Below are positions 11,290 to 22,799 of a stretch of 64,000 nucleotides of DNA, piece after piece. This DNA is from Meconema thalassinum (taxonomy: Eukaryota > Arthropoda > Insecta > Orthoptera > Tettigoniidae). Location: positions 153,443,890 to 153,507,889 of the forward strand of contig OX336397.1 in NCBI GenBank assembly GCA_946902985.2. The letters run 5' to 3'. Position 1 is the stretch's first letter; each line of letters starts with the position of its first letter. The position numbers and the translations under genes are program-made. The notes under the pieces were generated by a model. It was not told the origin of the DNA and searched no databases. It worked only from the letters and a program-made list of their open reading frames with translations.

Positions 11290-12180
11290 TAGCCCTGTAC
11301 AAAGAGAAACCTCCCCGAACTCGAGAACACAGGGTAGAAACTGGAGCGAAAATGGCGAACGGGGTAAACTGAATGAGTAATTTCCGCAGTAACTCTTGGC
11401 CTCTGTGTTCCGTAACCGCTCTACTCACGTCGCTCTGGAACATTGAAAAGATTCATGGGTGGCCAATGCCACTGTCAGAATGAAGAATTCTCATTAGTCG
11501 TGTGCCGTTCTTAAAATAGAGTTCGTTGATCAAGGTGTAGTGAAAATGATGTCATGATATTAGAAGGGTGTCGAGCAATTTAAATCTTGAGCTGAAAACA
11601 CCAAAAATATATACTTCCGTTGTGCAGTTCATTTTTCAGTTCGTATCACACCTTTTACAAATTGAATTAAAGTCTCTTACTTTTCGATGTTTCTTGGTAT
11701 ATTTTAAGTCTTTCTGAATTGCTAACTGTTGTGCGCTGAACTCACATTCATGTATTGCGTTGTCGGAGTACTGATTATAGAATACGTGTAAGTCGCTATC
11801 GTCAATTATTTATCAATGTTCTTGCAAATTATTTTAGTTTGGTTACTTAAATTCTTGAAAATTAAACTTGCGTCATCGGTGATCTAGTGAGTGCAATTTC
11901 GAAGGCGTAGTGATTCCCTACCACAAGAAAGGATTTAATGTATGTGTTGTAGAAAAGATCTTCCTACTAATGTAGAGTCCTCGTGAGAAGCACTCAAGAA
12001 CAATATTACAGCAATCGAGAATAACTTTTCTTCCACAGCATTGATTCGTCATATATCCTGGATCAGTGTTCACCCATGGCAGCCAATAAAACAGTGGATA
12101 CAGATTGGGGGATCTAGCTCATATAATCACAAGACGTATTCTGACATGTGCCGGGAAATTCTGCAGAATTGCTGTCGAGA
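11290..12180. other. Unassigned sequence
   Basis: No gene or recognised repeat. Moderately AT-rich and without long open frames. Confidence 0.45.
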
Positions 12181-12184
12181 TAAG

Positions 12185-13443
12185 CATAACTACTCCCCCC
12201 CGCCGGGCTCACATCTCGTGGGACGTGGGTTGGCGACCACGGGACCCCAGCTGAGTCCGGCATTGCTTCCGCTTACTTGTGCCGGGCTCCTCTCCGTCTT
12301 CTTTCCAGTCGACCTCCCTTGGTACACTCGTGTTGTTTTCCGACCCCGACGGTATGAGTGTATCTGAGGCCTAGGGATTCTTTCACTTTCCCGTCATTAT
12401 TAGCCCTTGTCTCATCTTTCTTGATCCCTCCTTCTTCGAGGGGTCAGACCTCTTGTTTTCTTTTCATTATATTTCCTTTTCTCTTGACGTTTCTCGCACT
12501 GTTTTTGTTAATTGGCTCCCCGTGTATCTAAATTCTCTTTAGCGATTTTTTTTGCATCTACACTCCATTTTGTAGGTATTTTCATTCTGCGTTGCATGTT
12601 GTGAGACTTTTCGATTTAAATTGCATTTTGCGGGTGATTTCGCCCTCAACTGCATTTTGTAAAGATTGCCAATCTAAATTGCCTTTTAGTAAGTCTTTCA
12701 ATATAGGGGATGGGACTTTTGTGAGTATTTTGAATTTAAATTGCATTTTGTAAGTATTTTGAACGTAAACCGCTTTTTGCAAGTAATTTTATTCTTAATT
12801 GCATTTTGTGGGTATTTTGAATATAAATTACATTTTTAAGTATTTTCAATCTAAATTGCATTTTGTAACTATTGTCCATCCAAATGAGTAGTTTGAATCT
12901 ACCGTACATTTTGTAACCATTTTCAATTTCAATTGCATTTTGTAAGCATTTTGAATTTCAATTGCACTTTGTGAGTATTTTGGATCGGAAATGGGCGTTT
13001 TTCAATCTGAATTGCATTGTGTATTTTCACTTTCAATTGCATTTTGTAAGTATTTAGAGCCTCAATTGCATTTTGTACGTATTTTCAATCTCATTTGCAT
13101 TTTGTAAGTATTTTGAATATCAATTGCATTTTGTAAGTATTTCGACTCTACATTGAATTTTGTACGTATTTCGAACCTAGCCTACATTTTGTGCGTATTT
13201 TTCAATCTATTCCTTTTGTGAGTATTTTCGTTCTAAATTCTCTTTTGTAAGTATTACCGCTCTCCATTTTGTGAGTAGTTTCAATCTGAGTTCCTTTTTG
13301 TAAGTATTTTCCGTCTCACTTAATTTTCGTTCTGGTTTCCACTTCATTGTAATTTTCGTTATCACCCAGACCATTTGGGGCCGATAACCTAGATGTTAGG
13401 CCCCGTAAAACAACAATTATCATCATCATCATCATCTTCATCA
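12185..13443 (+). mobile_element. Composite retroelement family, copy B (with minisatellite)
   Basis: The order on the plus strand is: a GC-rich block (12190-12380) with CCGACCCCGACGGTATGAG; a pyrimidine-rich link; a 29-bp minisatellite (12545-13320); a block with GGGGCCGATAACCTAGATG and TTAGGCCCCGTAAAACAAC; and an (ATC)n tail ending about 13443. Copy C at 29.3-30.6 kb has the same order on the opposite strand. The ATC tail and the target duplication seen at 27.1 kb indicate retrotransposition with this end as 3'. No protein is encoded that I can recognise, so it is nonautonomous or reduced. Confidence 0.65.
12545..13320. repeat. 29-bp minisatellite (ATTGCATTTTGTAAGTATTTT type)
   Basis: About 25 or more degenerate units of roughly 29 bp. 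Each has TTGCATTTTGTAAGTATTT followed by a variable stretch such as CAATCTAAA. It is internal to copy B. The same unit in reverse complement fills 29,440-30,350 inside copy C, so the minisatellite is part of the element and not a local accident. Confidence 0.85.
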
Positions 13444-13514
13444 TAAATACTAAACTGATATTTGTGCAGTAATCGACGCTCAGAGCCATTTCAATGAAAC
13501 GCGTGATCGTTACC

Positions 13515-13757
13515 ACAAAGTAAGATTGTTAGCAAACAAATTTAAACCCAGAGCACGGACAAATGAAGATGCTGATGGTAAAATTCACGACATCACCAAT
13601 TTATTAAATACATAAAAAGAATACTGTAAAGATCTCTACGAAGATGAAACACTACACGCAAGGGCATTCCTGCGGCATGAATTTGAAATGGAACTAATCA
13701 TTCTATCTATAGATACGTAAAGGCCAATTACATCGTTATGGTTGCATAGGCCATAGG
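13515..13757 (+). mobile_element. LINE fragment upstream of the hAT insertion
   Basis: With one stop, the plus strand reads DADGKIHDITNLLNT followed by EYCKDLYEDE. This is the linker between endonuclease and reverse transcriptase in several LINE types, where a strain of D....I...W..YC..LY is usual. The related reverse transcriptase resumes at 15.79 kb, right of the hAT element. The two pieces and the target duplication indicate one LINE cut in two. Confidence 0.55.
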
Positions 13758-15781
13758 TAGGGATAGGAATTTTTCGGTAATTTCAGAGTGAAGAAAGTGG
13801 CAAATTCGGTGGTTTCATGTGTACTTTTCGGTACTTTCAAAATCATAAATTTTAGGCGGGATTTTTTAAATATCATGGATGACATGCATAACATAGCACA
13901 TTTCAGTCATCCTTCAAAGTATACTTCAGTGAAGAGATCCAAATTCTCTTGTGACAAACGGTGACGCATATCACTTAACGTTCTAGTGTAAGCTGAAAAA
14001 CAAAAGTTCACAGCGTTTGAACAGGGGATCCAAATGGTTTTCAACACAGATTCTGAGAACTTTGGAAATATAAATGTCATTCCTTGCAAAACTCCAACAA
14101 TGTCTGTCTTGGTCCTGTCATGCATCTGCTTCTGGATTAAAGTTTGCAGGTCTTTGTATCCTCTTAACACCTCACTTTCTTCCAGTGTTCCACAGAACGG
14201 CAACTTCTTAATTTTCTTTGCAATGTCTTCATTGCACATTGTTCATTGGCACTATTTCTGCTGGATCAAACGCACACATTTGTAAATCCTGTTCCCAGGG
14301 TCAACGGATCTCAAGCTGATTAATTTTCCAAGAGCATGGAACCCAGCATTTACTAAAACTGAATGTATGTTCCCTCTTTTTATCACATTTCCACAACCCT
14401 CCAACTGCTCCTTAATGTTGGTACCGTACTTTCCAGAAACAGCAAGTTTAAGGGCTTGCTGAATTCTCCGTAGATGTCCATCAAGAAGGTGAACAGTTGG
14501 ATGTGGACTTCTAATAAGGGGATGAGTTCAGTGATGTCTGTGCCAAATTCTTTGAATCTCAAGTATTTCGTCATGTTAAACATTGTTGAGAAAATAAACA
14601 CCAGAGTTATCAGTCCCTACTACTTCATTCATAAATTGCAAAATATCTTTCAAGTACTCTGACAGGCACACTACAGAATGAAACCAAGAAGACCACCTGG
14701 TTAATATTGGTTCAGGAAACAGTGGCACATTTTGATCTGGATACTTGCCATCTTGATATTCATATCTGAAAGGCGCACTATATGACGCCACGCGTCGAGT
14801 AGTTACTGAGATGAAGGGGCAGATGACCTTGCTGTTCCGGTCCTTAAAACCTCTATAACTAAGTACTGTAGAGATCGCTGTATGAAGAAAGTGTGGTCCG
14901 CTATAAACCGTTAAGTTTCCAATCTTTCCGTGTTTGTTGGATGCTCTCCATGCAGTCAAGTCATGGGAGAAGATTACTGCTACTACACTCGCACAAAAAC
15001 AAGCGTTTGTCGGCTTCTGTGACGACGATATTTTAAACGGGCAAGGTGGTCTCACTACGATGACATTAGGGCAAAACCTGGATGAATGTCAAGATGCAGA
15101 AGAAAGTGATATCCAGTAGTTAGACTTCGATAAAGACAATCATGGTTTCAGACATGAAGACATGGAATTTGACTGTCGGTGAGGTAAACTGAGATCCAGT
15201 ACATATAGAGTGCAGGAGTGATGCAACGGAAATCCCGAAAGTTCCCACAGTCAAGCTAGTGTGTTAGTCACACTTGTCTCTTATATAGAAAATCAAGATT
15301 AATTTTCGTTCTCATATATTGTTTTCTTCAGAATTGTACAATCTAAAATTAGAAAAAAGAAACTATCTAAGAAACAAAAAGTGATGACAGATATTTTTCT
15401 TAGTTTTTAATATGGGTAAAATCCACATAGTGTGTCTTACAATACTATGTTATAAAGTACTATATTTATTTTTTGTGTGGTCATAAAATACATTTCAATA
15501 TTTTTAACCAATAGATTTCTCTTTGCTAGGCTTAAAACATTACTGTGGATAATTCGCGGAAATTCGTGCATTAATTGCCGCGAATTATCGGAAGAGCACT
15601 GTAAAGAAAAAAAAAAACGTAAAAAGCTAAAATTCGCGTTTTCGTGCGAAATTCGCGAAATTTTGCGACTTTAAAATCCATTTTTTCGCCGTTTTTAGGG
15701 TTATTAAAACACATTACCATCTGTGTATAACTTCATTTAATAATTCGCGAAATTCGCAATCGCGAATTTTTCCTATCCCTA
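13758..15781 (-). mobile_element. hAT transposon with terminal inverted repeats and 8-bp duplication
   Basis: The ends are TAGGGATAGGAATTTTTC (from 13758) and, on the opposite strand, TAGGGATAGGAAAAATTCGC (from 15781). They fit the YARNG start typical of hAT termini. Flanking 8-mers are GCCATAGG (13750-13757) and GCCGTAGG (15782-15789), one mismatch, as expected of an old hAT target duplication. Subterminal sequence near 15550-15760 repeats TTCGCGAAATT-like motifs, also common in hAT elements. The element carries a broken transposase on the minus strand and is inserted in a LINE. Confidence 0.75.
13907..15055 (-). pseudogene. hAT-family transposase, broken
   Basis: Three minus-strand frames (14576-15055, 14383-14601, 13907-14239) together give a hAT-like protein of the CGGBP1-like type. 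The first contains a PILTRWSSWFHSVV block, matching the P..TRW..W motif of this group. The last ends with the region LSDMRHRLSQENLDLFTEVY, like the C-terminal dimerisation region where S....LSD.RH.L..EN is usual. Frameshifts between the pieces and the apparent loss of the start make it inactive. The frame lies between good terminal inverted repeats, which supports the family call independently. Confidence 0.6.
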
Positions 15782-16990
15782 GCCGTAGGGTACGAGCACC
15801 AAATGGCATTACAGCCATTAATTATTGAAACAGATTCTCCGAGCTATCCTTGCATTTCTGATCCCCATGGACAAGCTATATTAGTCCGATGTAAAGGTAG
15901 CTGGGAGCAGATCAACATCCGTCCGCTGATTGAAGAAAGCAGAGAATTTCAGCTTCCTATCATTATCCGCTTTCTACATAAGAGCAATGCCTTTGTCAAT
16001 GTTCAATACGAGAAGATAATGAAAGAACTGTTGGAAATGGGAATTCCTGCACGTGTGGTTTTGCTAATACGAATTCTTTGTGACAATAGTTAGAATAAAT
16101 TGTAAACTGTCTGAAGATCTTGAGATCAGAAAGATGTCCGTCGAAGTTGTATACTGTCTCTGGTGCTCTTTAATATCTATAGAGAATAGATCATAAGAGA
16201 CGGATGGGATGATGGTTTTCCTGTTGGAGGTAATAAAATATGCTACCTTCGTTATGCAGCTGATTTCTGAGATGGGCATGACCGATATCCTTACTCGTGT
16301 AAAAATCTTGAATTCAGCTATGGGTCCGCAGATTAATATCAATAAAGTCATAACTGACATTGATAGGGCTGGGAAATGAACCAAACGAAATACCTTCAAG
16401 ATAATCTTGTTGTTTCAGAAATACTGCTCCTTGGTTCAGTTATTTCTGTTTCAATCAGCTGTGCTACCAGATTTATAAAGAGAACTGCCATGACCAAGAA
16501 TATAATGACAATATAATGTCCCATTTATGGAAAGAGCGCTTTATCCCGTTATGGCTAGCTAGTACCTAGTTTAGTATTTCTGTATGGAATTGAGACATGA
16601 ACACTCAAAGGTACTCGACCGTAAAAGGATGCTTCTTTTGAAATGTGTTGCTGGCGAAGGATGTTGCACATACCTTGGATGTCATTTTGCACCAAACAGT
16701 CTATTATTAAAGAGCTCCACTTTAGATGTATGTTATCATCAGTATGTAAAAAAAGAGTTACCAGATTCTTTGGACACGTATTGCGTCGTGGGAAGGAAAG
16801 TTTAGGAAAACTGATTATCCTTGAAAATATCCCTGAAAAGATAGGCCGTGGACGAGTGCCCACTCGATGGTGCAATATTGCCGAGGATGTTTCTGGGCGG
16901 TTCCTTTTTAGTGCAGCATGCTTGTCCGTTGACCAGGAGAGATGGAGAAGAATATGCGTTATTCCTTGGTCTCCTAGAATCAATTAGATT
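15782..16990 (+). pseudogene. LINE reverse transcriptase and C-terminal region, decayed
   Basis: The plus strand reads EKIMKELLEMGIPARVVLLI, a classic stretch ahead of the RT active site. It is followed by SCILSLVLFNIYREWIIR (normally GC.LSP.LFN.Y.E.I) and LRYAADF at about 16250, in place of the catalytic YADD. The end (16643-16987) reads MCCWRRMLHIPWMSFCTKQS, RFFGHVLRRG and GRGRVPTRWCN, the standard C-terminal block of this LINE type, and stops at 16987. Frameshifts, several stops and the altered catalytic box mean it is dead. It is the downstream part of the LINE interrupted by the hAT element. Confidence 0.75.
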
Positions 16991-17940
16991 TATATGGATC
17001 CTGGCTTCACTCACTGTATCATAGCAACAATATTCTTTGAACCAAGAAATCTTTATTAATATCCAATGTAAATTCACTATTATATCTTAATTTCAGTACA
17101 TATTTATAATACATATTTTTTGATTGAAGAACAAACATAACAGGTGATACCATCCACTGTATATAATCTTGATACAAAGCCTCCTCAGTTGGTACATTAT
17201 AGGTTATAGCCATACAATTTCACTAGAAAAGGCATTTTTAGGAACATCTCAAAAACCATTTACCGCTCGTCTGATGTAAGTTACAATTTGCTTACATCTT
17301 TTCATTTCTTTCTCCTTGTTAATCGACAATAATGGAATTCAGTTTTCATTTTCTCTCTTTCTAAAACGAATCTTGATTTATTCGACAAGCACAGCAGCCT
17401 ATTTAATTCAAGATATTAAGTCAACGGGAGGTTACATTACGTAGGAGAACATGCTTTTTTACCTCATGTCTTGATGAAGACATACTTGCCTGTCAACCTA
17501 CAGCCATAGTGTTCATCTAAACATACTTTCATTCATCTCAGGGAATCTTTACGCATTCAAGGCATTTCTGTATATATATTCGACTATTTTCTAACGATCT
17601 CCATACTGCCAATTACCTATACCTACATTACTTTAACATATTCGAAATTTACTCATCGAAACATTCCTTTTCTGTAATTTCCGATAAGATCGTAATGATA
17701 AGTACAAAGTTGAAATTCACTTCACTATTTGTAACTGCTCTCATTTTATAGATTTTATTTTATTTGATGAGACATTTACCTAGGTTATTGAAACATCATA
17801 AATAGTGGTAGTAAATTATTTATGACAACATAATTTTATGTTTAAGCTTAGAATTTTTTTAATTACATAATATTACTCCTTATTTCCAATATGTTCTAGA
17901 AAATTTCGATCAAACTGTATTACCTGCTCGCATTTGGGTT
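16991..17940. other. AT-rich unassigned sequence
   Basis: No gene, RNA or repeat recognised. Short open frames are of chance length for this composition. Confidence 0.5.
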
Positions 17941-17949
17941 TATGTGTTA

Positions 17950-18110
17950 AGATCTACAGAAAGCTGAAAATGGCCACAATGTGGTCGAAACCAGTACTAA
18001 TTATTTAATTAATTTCATATTTATCATAATTATTGATCAAGGTGGAAAAATTTAATACAATTTGGTATTATCTTTAATTTCATCATCAATAAGGACACTA
18101 CCAGATATGA
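17950..18110 (+). repeat. Dispersed repeat shared with 26.33-26.49 kb
   Basis: Both places contain CTGAAAATGGCCACAATGTGG or a variant, then CGAAAC, an AT-rich ATTAATTT stretch, AGGTGGAAA, and a TTTGGTATTAT or TGTGGTATTTT motif, ending with TCAATAAGGA. The order is conserved, so this is one repeat family with two copies here. Confidence 0.6.
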
Positions 18111-18119
18111 TTATGCTCC

Positions 18120-18840
18120 TATCTCTACGTACGGTTATTGTTCCCAACCTAAGACAGAAATCTATCTTTCACATTGGTATCCGTGTAAGGTGCCGTGTTG
18201 CTGTATCGTAAGAAAGTTATTAAAGCAACTCCAGAAACTCTCTTTAGGCACAGCACTACGACTATTCCACATCAAAATAGCTCCAATTGCGTGCTATGCG
18301 ATCAGCAAAGTATGGGTGCACCTATCAGCTGCGAACTTGAGGAGACTAGAGGCAGTAAAAGGATTCTTCCTCAAGAGAGCCCTCCAAGAATCCAAATCAA
18401 CCAGATCGAGGATTATATATTAACTGGCGGACGCAGACTTCATTGTGAAAGATATAAGTCAGAGCCATGGCCTTCAAGTCACACCGGCATTTGAAGAACA
18501 TATCAAAGTCAGGGAAGAAAAAGCAGCAAACATAGACGTGAATTTCTTTCTGACTCCTGCAATGAACACCGGAGAATGGAAGAAGCCAAACTTTGAGTAA
18601 CGACATGTATACACGGGAACAGCGGCACATGAATTCCATCACAAGATTTGTGGGGAATGAGGACACCACCTGGCGTCGGAATTATGTACTTGCATTCTCT
18701 GTGGGCAGTTTTGTGGACAATATCACATACTCACTTGCCAGTCAAGGACTCACTCTTTGACGATCGTAACTAACGATTACCATTGTATTAACATATGTAC
18801 ACATTGTGTTCCATAAACTTATTATTATTGCACAATCATC
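18120..18840 (+). mobile_element. LINE 3' end, decayed
   Basis: The plus strand 18190-18423 reads FHIKIAPIACYAISKVWVHL then NLRRLEAVKGFFLKRALQES. After a stop the same frame goes on with ADFIVKDISQSHGLQVTPAF, AANIDVNFFLTPAMNTGEWK, and CTCILCGQFCGQYHILTC, a terminal zinc-knuckle-like Cys/His cluster. It ends with a CATAAACTTATTATT string near 18810-18835. This has the same C-terminal plan as the LINE at the left edge of the window but a different tail, so it is a related, separate insertion. Several stops show decay. Confidence 0.7.
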
Positions 18841-19084
18841 AGTCTGATGGAAACCATAGAATCTTTCCTGCTCATGAGAAGCTATGGAACGTTCTAGAAC
18901 GATCGCTTCAGGTAATCGGTCTCATGAGATTTACAGAAGAGATTTGTTTTCCGTGCGTTGCGATGCCTATCAAAGAGATAGATTTTTTGTGTCGTAATTT
19001 TGTCTCTGTAAGTGCATATGGTCACACAATTATTTTCCGTCTGATGCGTACATGAAGCAATCAGAAGTTTTTCCGGTGCGTAAG

Positions 19085-19385
19085 CAGGCCACATTTGTTG
19101 AAACGAGTCACGTGCAACCTGTTGTAAAAAGGATTTACTAATTCAGAGGCCTTCGCATGAGTGTGTTAAACTCACCAAAGTTTCATCGCAATGGAATGAA
19201 CGCATACGGATTTATCTTGAAATGATTCACGCCCCATCATCCAATTGTTTATACCACCCATGTGCCACCTACTGTAAAATGGATTTAATAACTCAGAAAT
19301 TATCGCGTGAGTGTGCACAACAACTCACAAAATATTTATCATAATCGGCTGAATGATATACGAACGTAGGCGAGACAAAATAATC
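19085..19385. repeat. Two units of the 163-bp tandem family
   Basis: Contains TAAAAAGGATTTACTAATTC, AAGTTTCATCGCAATGGAATG and AACGCATACGG, then a second unit with TAAAATGGATTTAATAACTC. These match the units of the large array at 52.3-54.2 kb. Confidence 0.7.
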
Positions 19386-19389
19386 TATC

Positions 19390-20110
19390 TGGAATCATTC
19401 ATATTTATATATAGAAGTTCAAAACCTGCAAATGGTGATGATGAAAAACAAACAAAGTAATGTTTCCTTAAGGCAAAGCAAATTAAAAAGTTATTGTTGG
19501 GAATTTACATTAATAGTAAGCGAGCAACATTTGAACAAAACTGACAAAATCAAGTTTCAAATTAATAAGAACCCAAAGAGAAACAACGTGTCTAAATTAA
19601 ACAACTTTAATCTATCTTCACCTGAAGTAAAATGATTAGTCTCACCAAACCAAACAAGACTAAATAAAGCGTTATGTAAATACATAAATACAGGATCCTA
19701 CCTCAACAATTGGTAATTTGTAGCAATATTTGTAGGTTACTTCGTTAAAAATGCTCTATTAAGTTCCAATGATCGTCGTTAGGTGTCAGTGACAGTTGCA
19801 TCTCTGGTGTCTAATGTTGAAACTACTTGAAATTGAACTTGATGGGGAGCCTACGAGCGTTCAATAATTATATGCCTCGCTATGGACATTTGTCTGCATT
19901 TAATATAACATAATTTTACATAGTGCATACGGCAGTGGTGATCGGCGGATTCCAGGGCCGGAGAGGCGGTCCCATTACTAACAAAACCTGCACATTTCTT
20001 TGGATAAATTTCACAGATAAAGGAAGAGCAAGCTGGAACTAGTATTATTCCACATCAAACGTTTCGGATTGAGTTTTACCGCAAGTTTTGGACACCCAAA
20101 CCTAAGGCTG
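19390..20110. other. Unassigned sequence
   Basis: No supported gene. A 67-codon Lys/Asn-rich frame at 19432-19635 reflects base composition. Confidence 0.45.
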
Positions 20111-20114
20111 TACA

Positions 20115-20268
20115 GTATTATTTATTATTAATCTCATGTAATTTTTTTTCAGGATTAGGGCATAACCCAGCTCTTTTGGGTACATTCGTGTTGACCGACT
20201 GAAAAGCACCAAACTTTTGTTTACTAAGGCAACACTGAAAAATGGCTTCAAACCCCACAACGTTTAAT
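20115..20268 (+). repeat. Dispersed repeat (GTTGACCGACTGAAAAGCA family)
   Basis: Shares AATCTCATG, GGGTAC, CGTGTTGACCGACTGAA and TTACTAAGGCAACACTGAAA in order with 41.76-41.88 kb and 57.6-57.69 kb; a short piece also lies at 37.08-37.11 kb. Confidence 0.65.
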
Positions 20269-20871
20269 TATGCAGTAAATCAATAATTATTCTTAGGTAA
20301 CGACGTCAGATAATGTGATGTCAATTAATGCAGAATAGAGATAATGCAATTTTTGAATCCCAGGGCGCAGAGTTGGAACTGTTTGTTGTACGTTTTTGAT
20401 AATTACATTCCTTAGTAATGTGATAATACAAGTTCTGTAAAGTAATATCGACACTACGAGTATTTAACCTTGTCTTCGAATGTACTCAGTGGCGTTACTA
20501 TGATTTGCTTCTCACCGCAATCAAAACTACAATGAGGTGAAAACTCGAGCAAAACTACTTTAATGAAACTTGGGAAGCCAGTGTCTAATGTTTTTTTTTT
20601 TTGTCTTGTTTCATTTCGATATCATTTTATGCGTTGTAGGCTATATGAGCATATCAATGTGTAAAGCTCGAAAATGGGCAAATTTGTTTAAGCACAGGAA
20701 CCTATCAATGTTCATTATCTAGGAAACATGGGTTATACAAAGACTTGGTGCATTGCATGTTATTAAATTGAATATAAAATTGACTATGTATCATAGAGAT
20801 ATAAATTATGTTATAATGAGACAAGATGGTGGAGGAGATCAATGTGTGACTCGATTGTGCTCTGAAAAGTT

Positions 20872-20937
20872 AAAAGGAAAGGAAGCTTGTAGTTTAACGT
20901 GACCGTTAATCTTGAGATCATGAGCCACGGGACTGAA
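20872..20937 (-). repeat. SINE-2 fragment (antisense)
   Basis: TTTAACGTGACCGTTAATC and ATCATGAGCCACGGGAC match the antisense SINE-2 at 4.65-4.8 kb. Only the distal part is present. Confidence 0.5.
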
Positions 20938-21526
20938 AAGTTAAGAGTTTATCGCTGACGTAGGAGGTTATCTCAAGAAGGAGATTAAAGACGACATCCA
21001 GCATGCTGTAAGAATTATCAGAAGCTGTTTTGTAGACAGGAAACCCGTATTCTACGGTAAGCGTACTAAAACTGTAAGTCATCAAAACGAAGTTAGGGAT
21101 AACCAAACAGAGGACATACAAGGGGAAGACAGCTCTGCTACGGGACAAGTGAGGCCATCTGTCAAATCCACGCAGGAACATACTAGTGACAGCAGGAACT
21201 TCATAGTTGGTTGGCGACAGTCAACAGCCACCTACATCTGGTGGTCAAATGCCTCTGGTGCAAAAGCAAACTGACTCAATGTAGTTGACGTTGCATACGC
21301 AACACAAAAATACCATTTACAAAACTATTTAAAGAGACGATATAGCGAAAATGCAACATTTAATGGACTTTTCATCAACAAAATTAATTGTACAAATAGA
21401 AGAGATAGTTAATCAAAGTTTAGTTCGAAATATGATGACCCAAGTAGATACAACGCAGAATGTCGACAAGACATACAACAATACCAACGGGTATATCCAT
21501 AACTACAACGGTCAGAGAGAAACATA

Positions 21527-21943
21527 ATGGAGAACGGCACACGTATGGAAGTGCAAACGAAATGGCAATCAAGAAAAACCATCACCGGGACAGGAATGGA
21601 GGAAAACAATGATCTTGAACCTGTGGAGCAAAGAGGCTGCAGAAACCAGAGAATGCGGACATCTCGTGGACCAGAAGAGAATATAGACAAGTTGTCTTCT
21701 GTTGACCCTTACCATACTGTAGCAAGTGACTCTCAGAAAATGCTGACATCTAGTGGTCCAGAAGAGAATATAGACAAGTTGTCTTCTGTTGACCCTAACC
21801 ATACTGTAGCAAGTTACAGTCAGAGAATGCTGACATCTAGTGGACCAGATCAGAACAACGACCAGATGCCATATATTGGTCCTAAACTAGGCACTGACAA
21901 TGGGTTGGAGGAGAGGATCATAAATAAGGTCAACGGGAGATGA
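21527..21943 (+). CDS. ORF1-like protein with 29-residue repeats
   Basis: A 138-codon frame, hydrophilic and rich in Glu, Asn, Ser and Thr. It contains a repeat of 29 residues (87 bp), built around LTSSGPEENIDKLSSVDP and HTVAS; two full copies and a partial third are visible between about 21640 and 21860. It lies in frame-compatible order between other coding-looking pieces and upstream of an endonuclease-like segment, so I take it as part of a LINE ORF1. No RNA-binding domain or CCHC knuckle is visible. It could instead be a fragment of an unrelated gene. Confidence 0.4.
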   Translation: MENGTRMEVQTKWQSRKTITGTGMEENNDLEPVEQRGCRNQRMRTSRGPEENIDKLSSVDPYHTVASDSQKMLTSSGPEENIDKLSSVDPNHTVASYSQRMLTSSGPDQNNDQMPYIGPKLGTDNGLEERIINKVNGR

Positions 21944-22197
21944 TTTTAACGAGGGAAAATTTCTTAAAGTCCGCTAAAATGATAATAAAAAAAGAAATAG
22001 AATGCGCAGCGCAACAACCATCAGTATGTCAGAGGTCATCGATAAAGTATGAAGAAGCATTAAACCGCGAAAGAAATAGAATACAAGGCATTGGCATACC
22101 AAACGTAAGTCGCAAAACTGCGAAGAAGAACGCAGGGAATGAGACCAACAGCAGTCACGAACACCTATACACCAAACAGGACGTATCGCTCCACTAA
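21940..22197 (+). pseudogene. Basic ORF1-like segment
   Basis: An 85-codon frame overlapping the stop of the preceding one by four bases (ATGA). It is rich in Lys, Arg and Asn with many polar residues, including KTAKKNAGNETNSS. No domain recognised. Its place between the repeat-bearing frame and the endonuclease-like segment suggests the C-terminal part of ORF1. Confidence 0.3.
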
Positions 22198-22799
22198 GTG
22201 GGATGTAGCCGAAACTAGAATCCAGGAAGGGGGCGCCGAGACCGACCGGACATATATCTATAAGTGAAAAGTAATAATACGAGGATTAGCGAACAATCAA
22301 CACCTACTCTCGAAACAGATGAAGATGCAGGTAACATTACGGCTGAGATTGAGAAGAAGAGAACGCCATAAAACCTAATGAAGAATGGACGATCTGTGTG
22401 GAGTAACACACAGGAAGATATTTAAGAATTTAAAGTAGAGTCAAAATCCTGAACTGGAACGTGGACGCACTTAAGGGGGTCATGTGTGGCCTCTCGAGAG
22501 ACATTTTCAGCGATTTCGACGGTTGCATTCTAACAGACATTCATCACTGAGGATTCCAAGTTTGAAGTGAAAGGCTTCTGGAACATCCATGCACTGGCGA
22601 AAAAAAAGAAGTCCGAGGGACTTTCATGACTAATTAAAACGAAGTTATCACCTTTCGACATACTTATGAGTGAAGAAGAACAACTATAGAGCGTCTCAAC
22701 CTTAAAAGACAGTATGGGATTAAATGTAGTATTTGCCTCTCACTCGCACTCATATGTCTTGCAATTAGCTTCGTCCTCTTCTACCCCGGCGATGTTGCC

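Larger units (their letters stand above)
20945..22790 (+). mobile_element. LINE 5' half: ORF1 region plus start of endonuclease domain
   Basis: A chain of plus-strand coding-looking segments. First, 20948-21272 is open and ends in NASGAKAN. Then 21527-21943 carries internal 29-residue repeats, and 21940-22197 is basic. From 22436 the frame reads VKILNWNVDALKGVM, then FDGCILTD. After a shift it continues TFITEDSKFEVKGFWNIHA and LIKTKLSPFDILMS. The N-W-N-V start, the TETF-like motif and the G-L-S.LIK block are the usual opening of the apurinic-type endonuclease of LINE ORF2. Hence the upstream frames are probably ORF1. Stops and shifts make it dead, and the reverse transcriptase is missing. Confidence 0.55.

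Noticed and set aside
12041..12367. A 108-codon plus-strand frame
   Set aside because: Its second half is the GC-rich block of the composite retroelement, shared with copies A, C and D.
12545..13320. A CRISPR-like array in the 29-bp repeat
   Set aside because: The variable part between conserved blocks is only a few bases, and the same unit occurs within a dispersed element at 29.4 kb.
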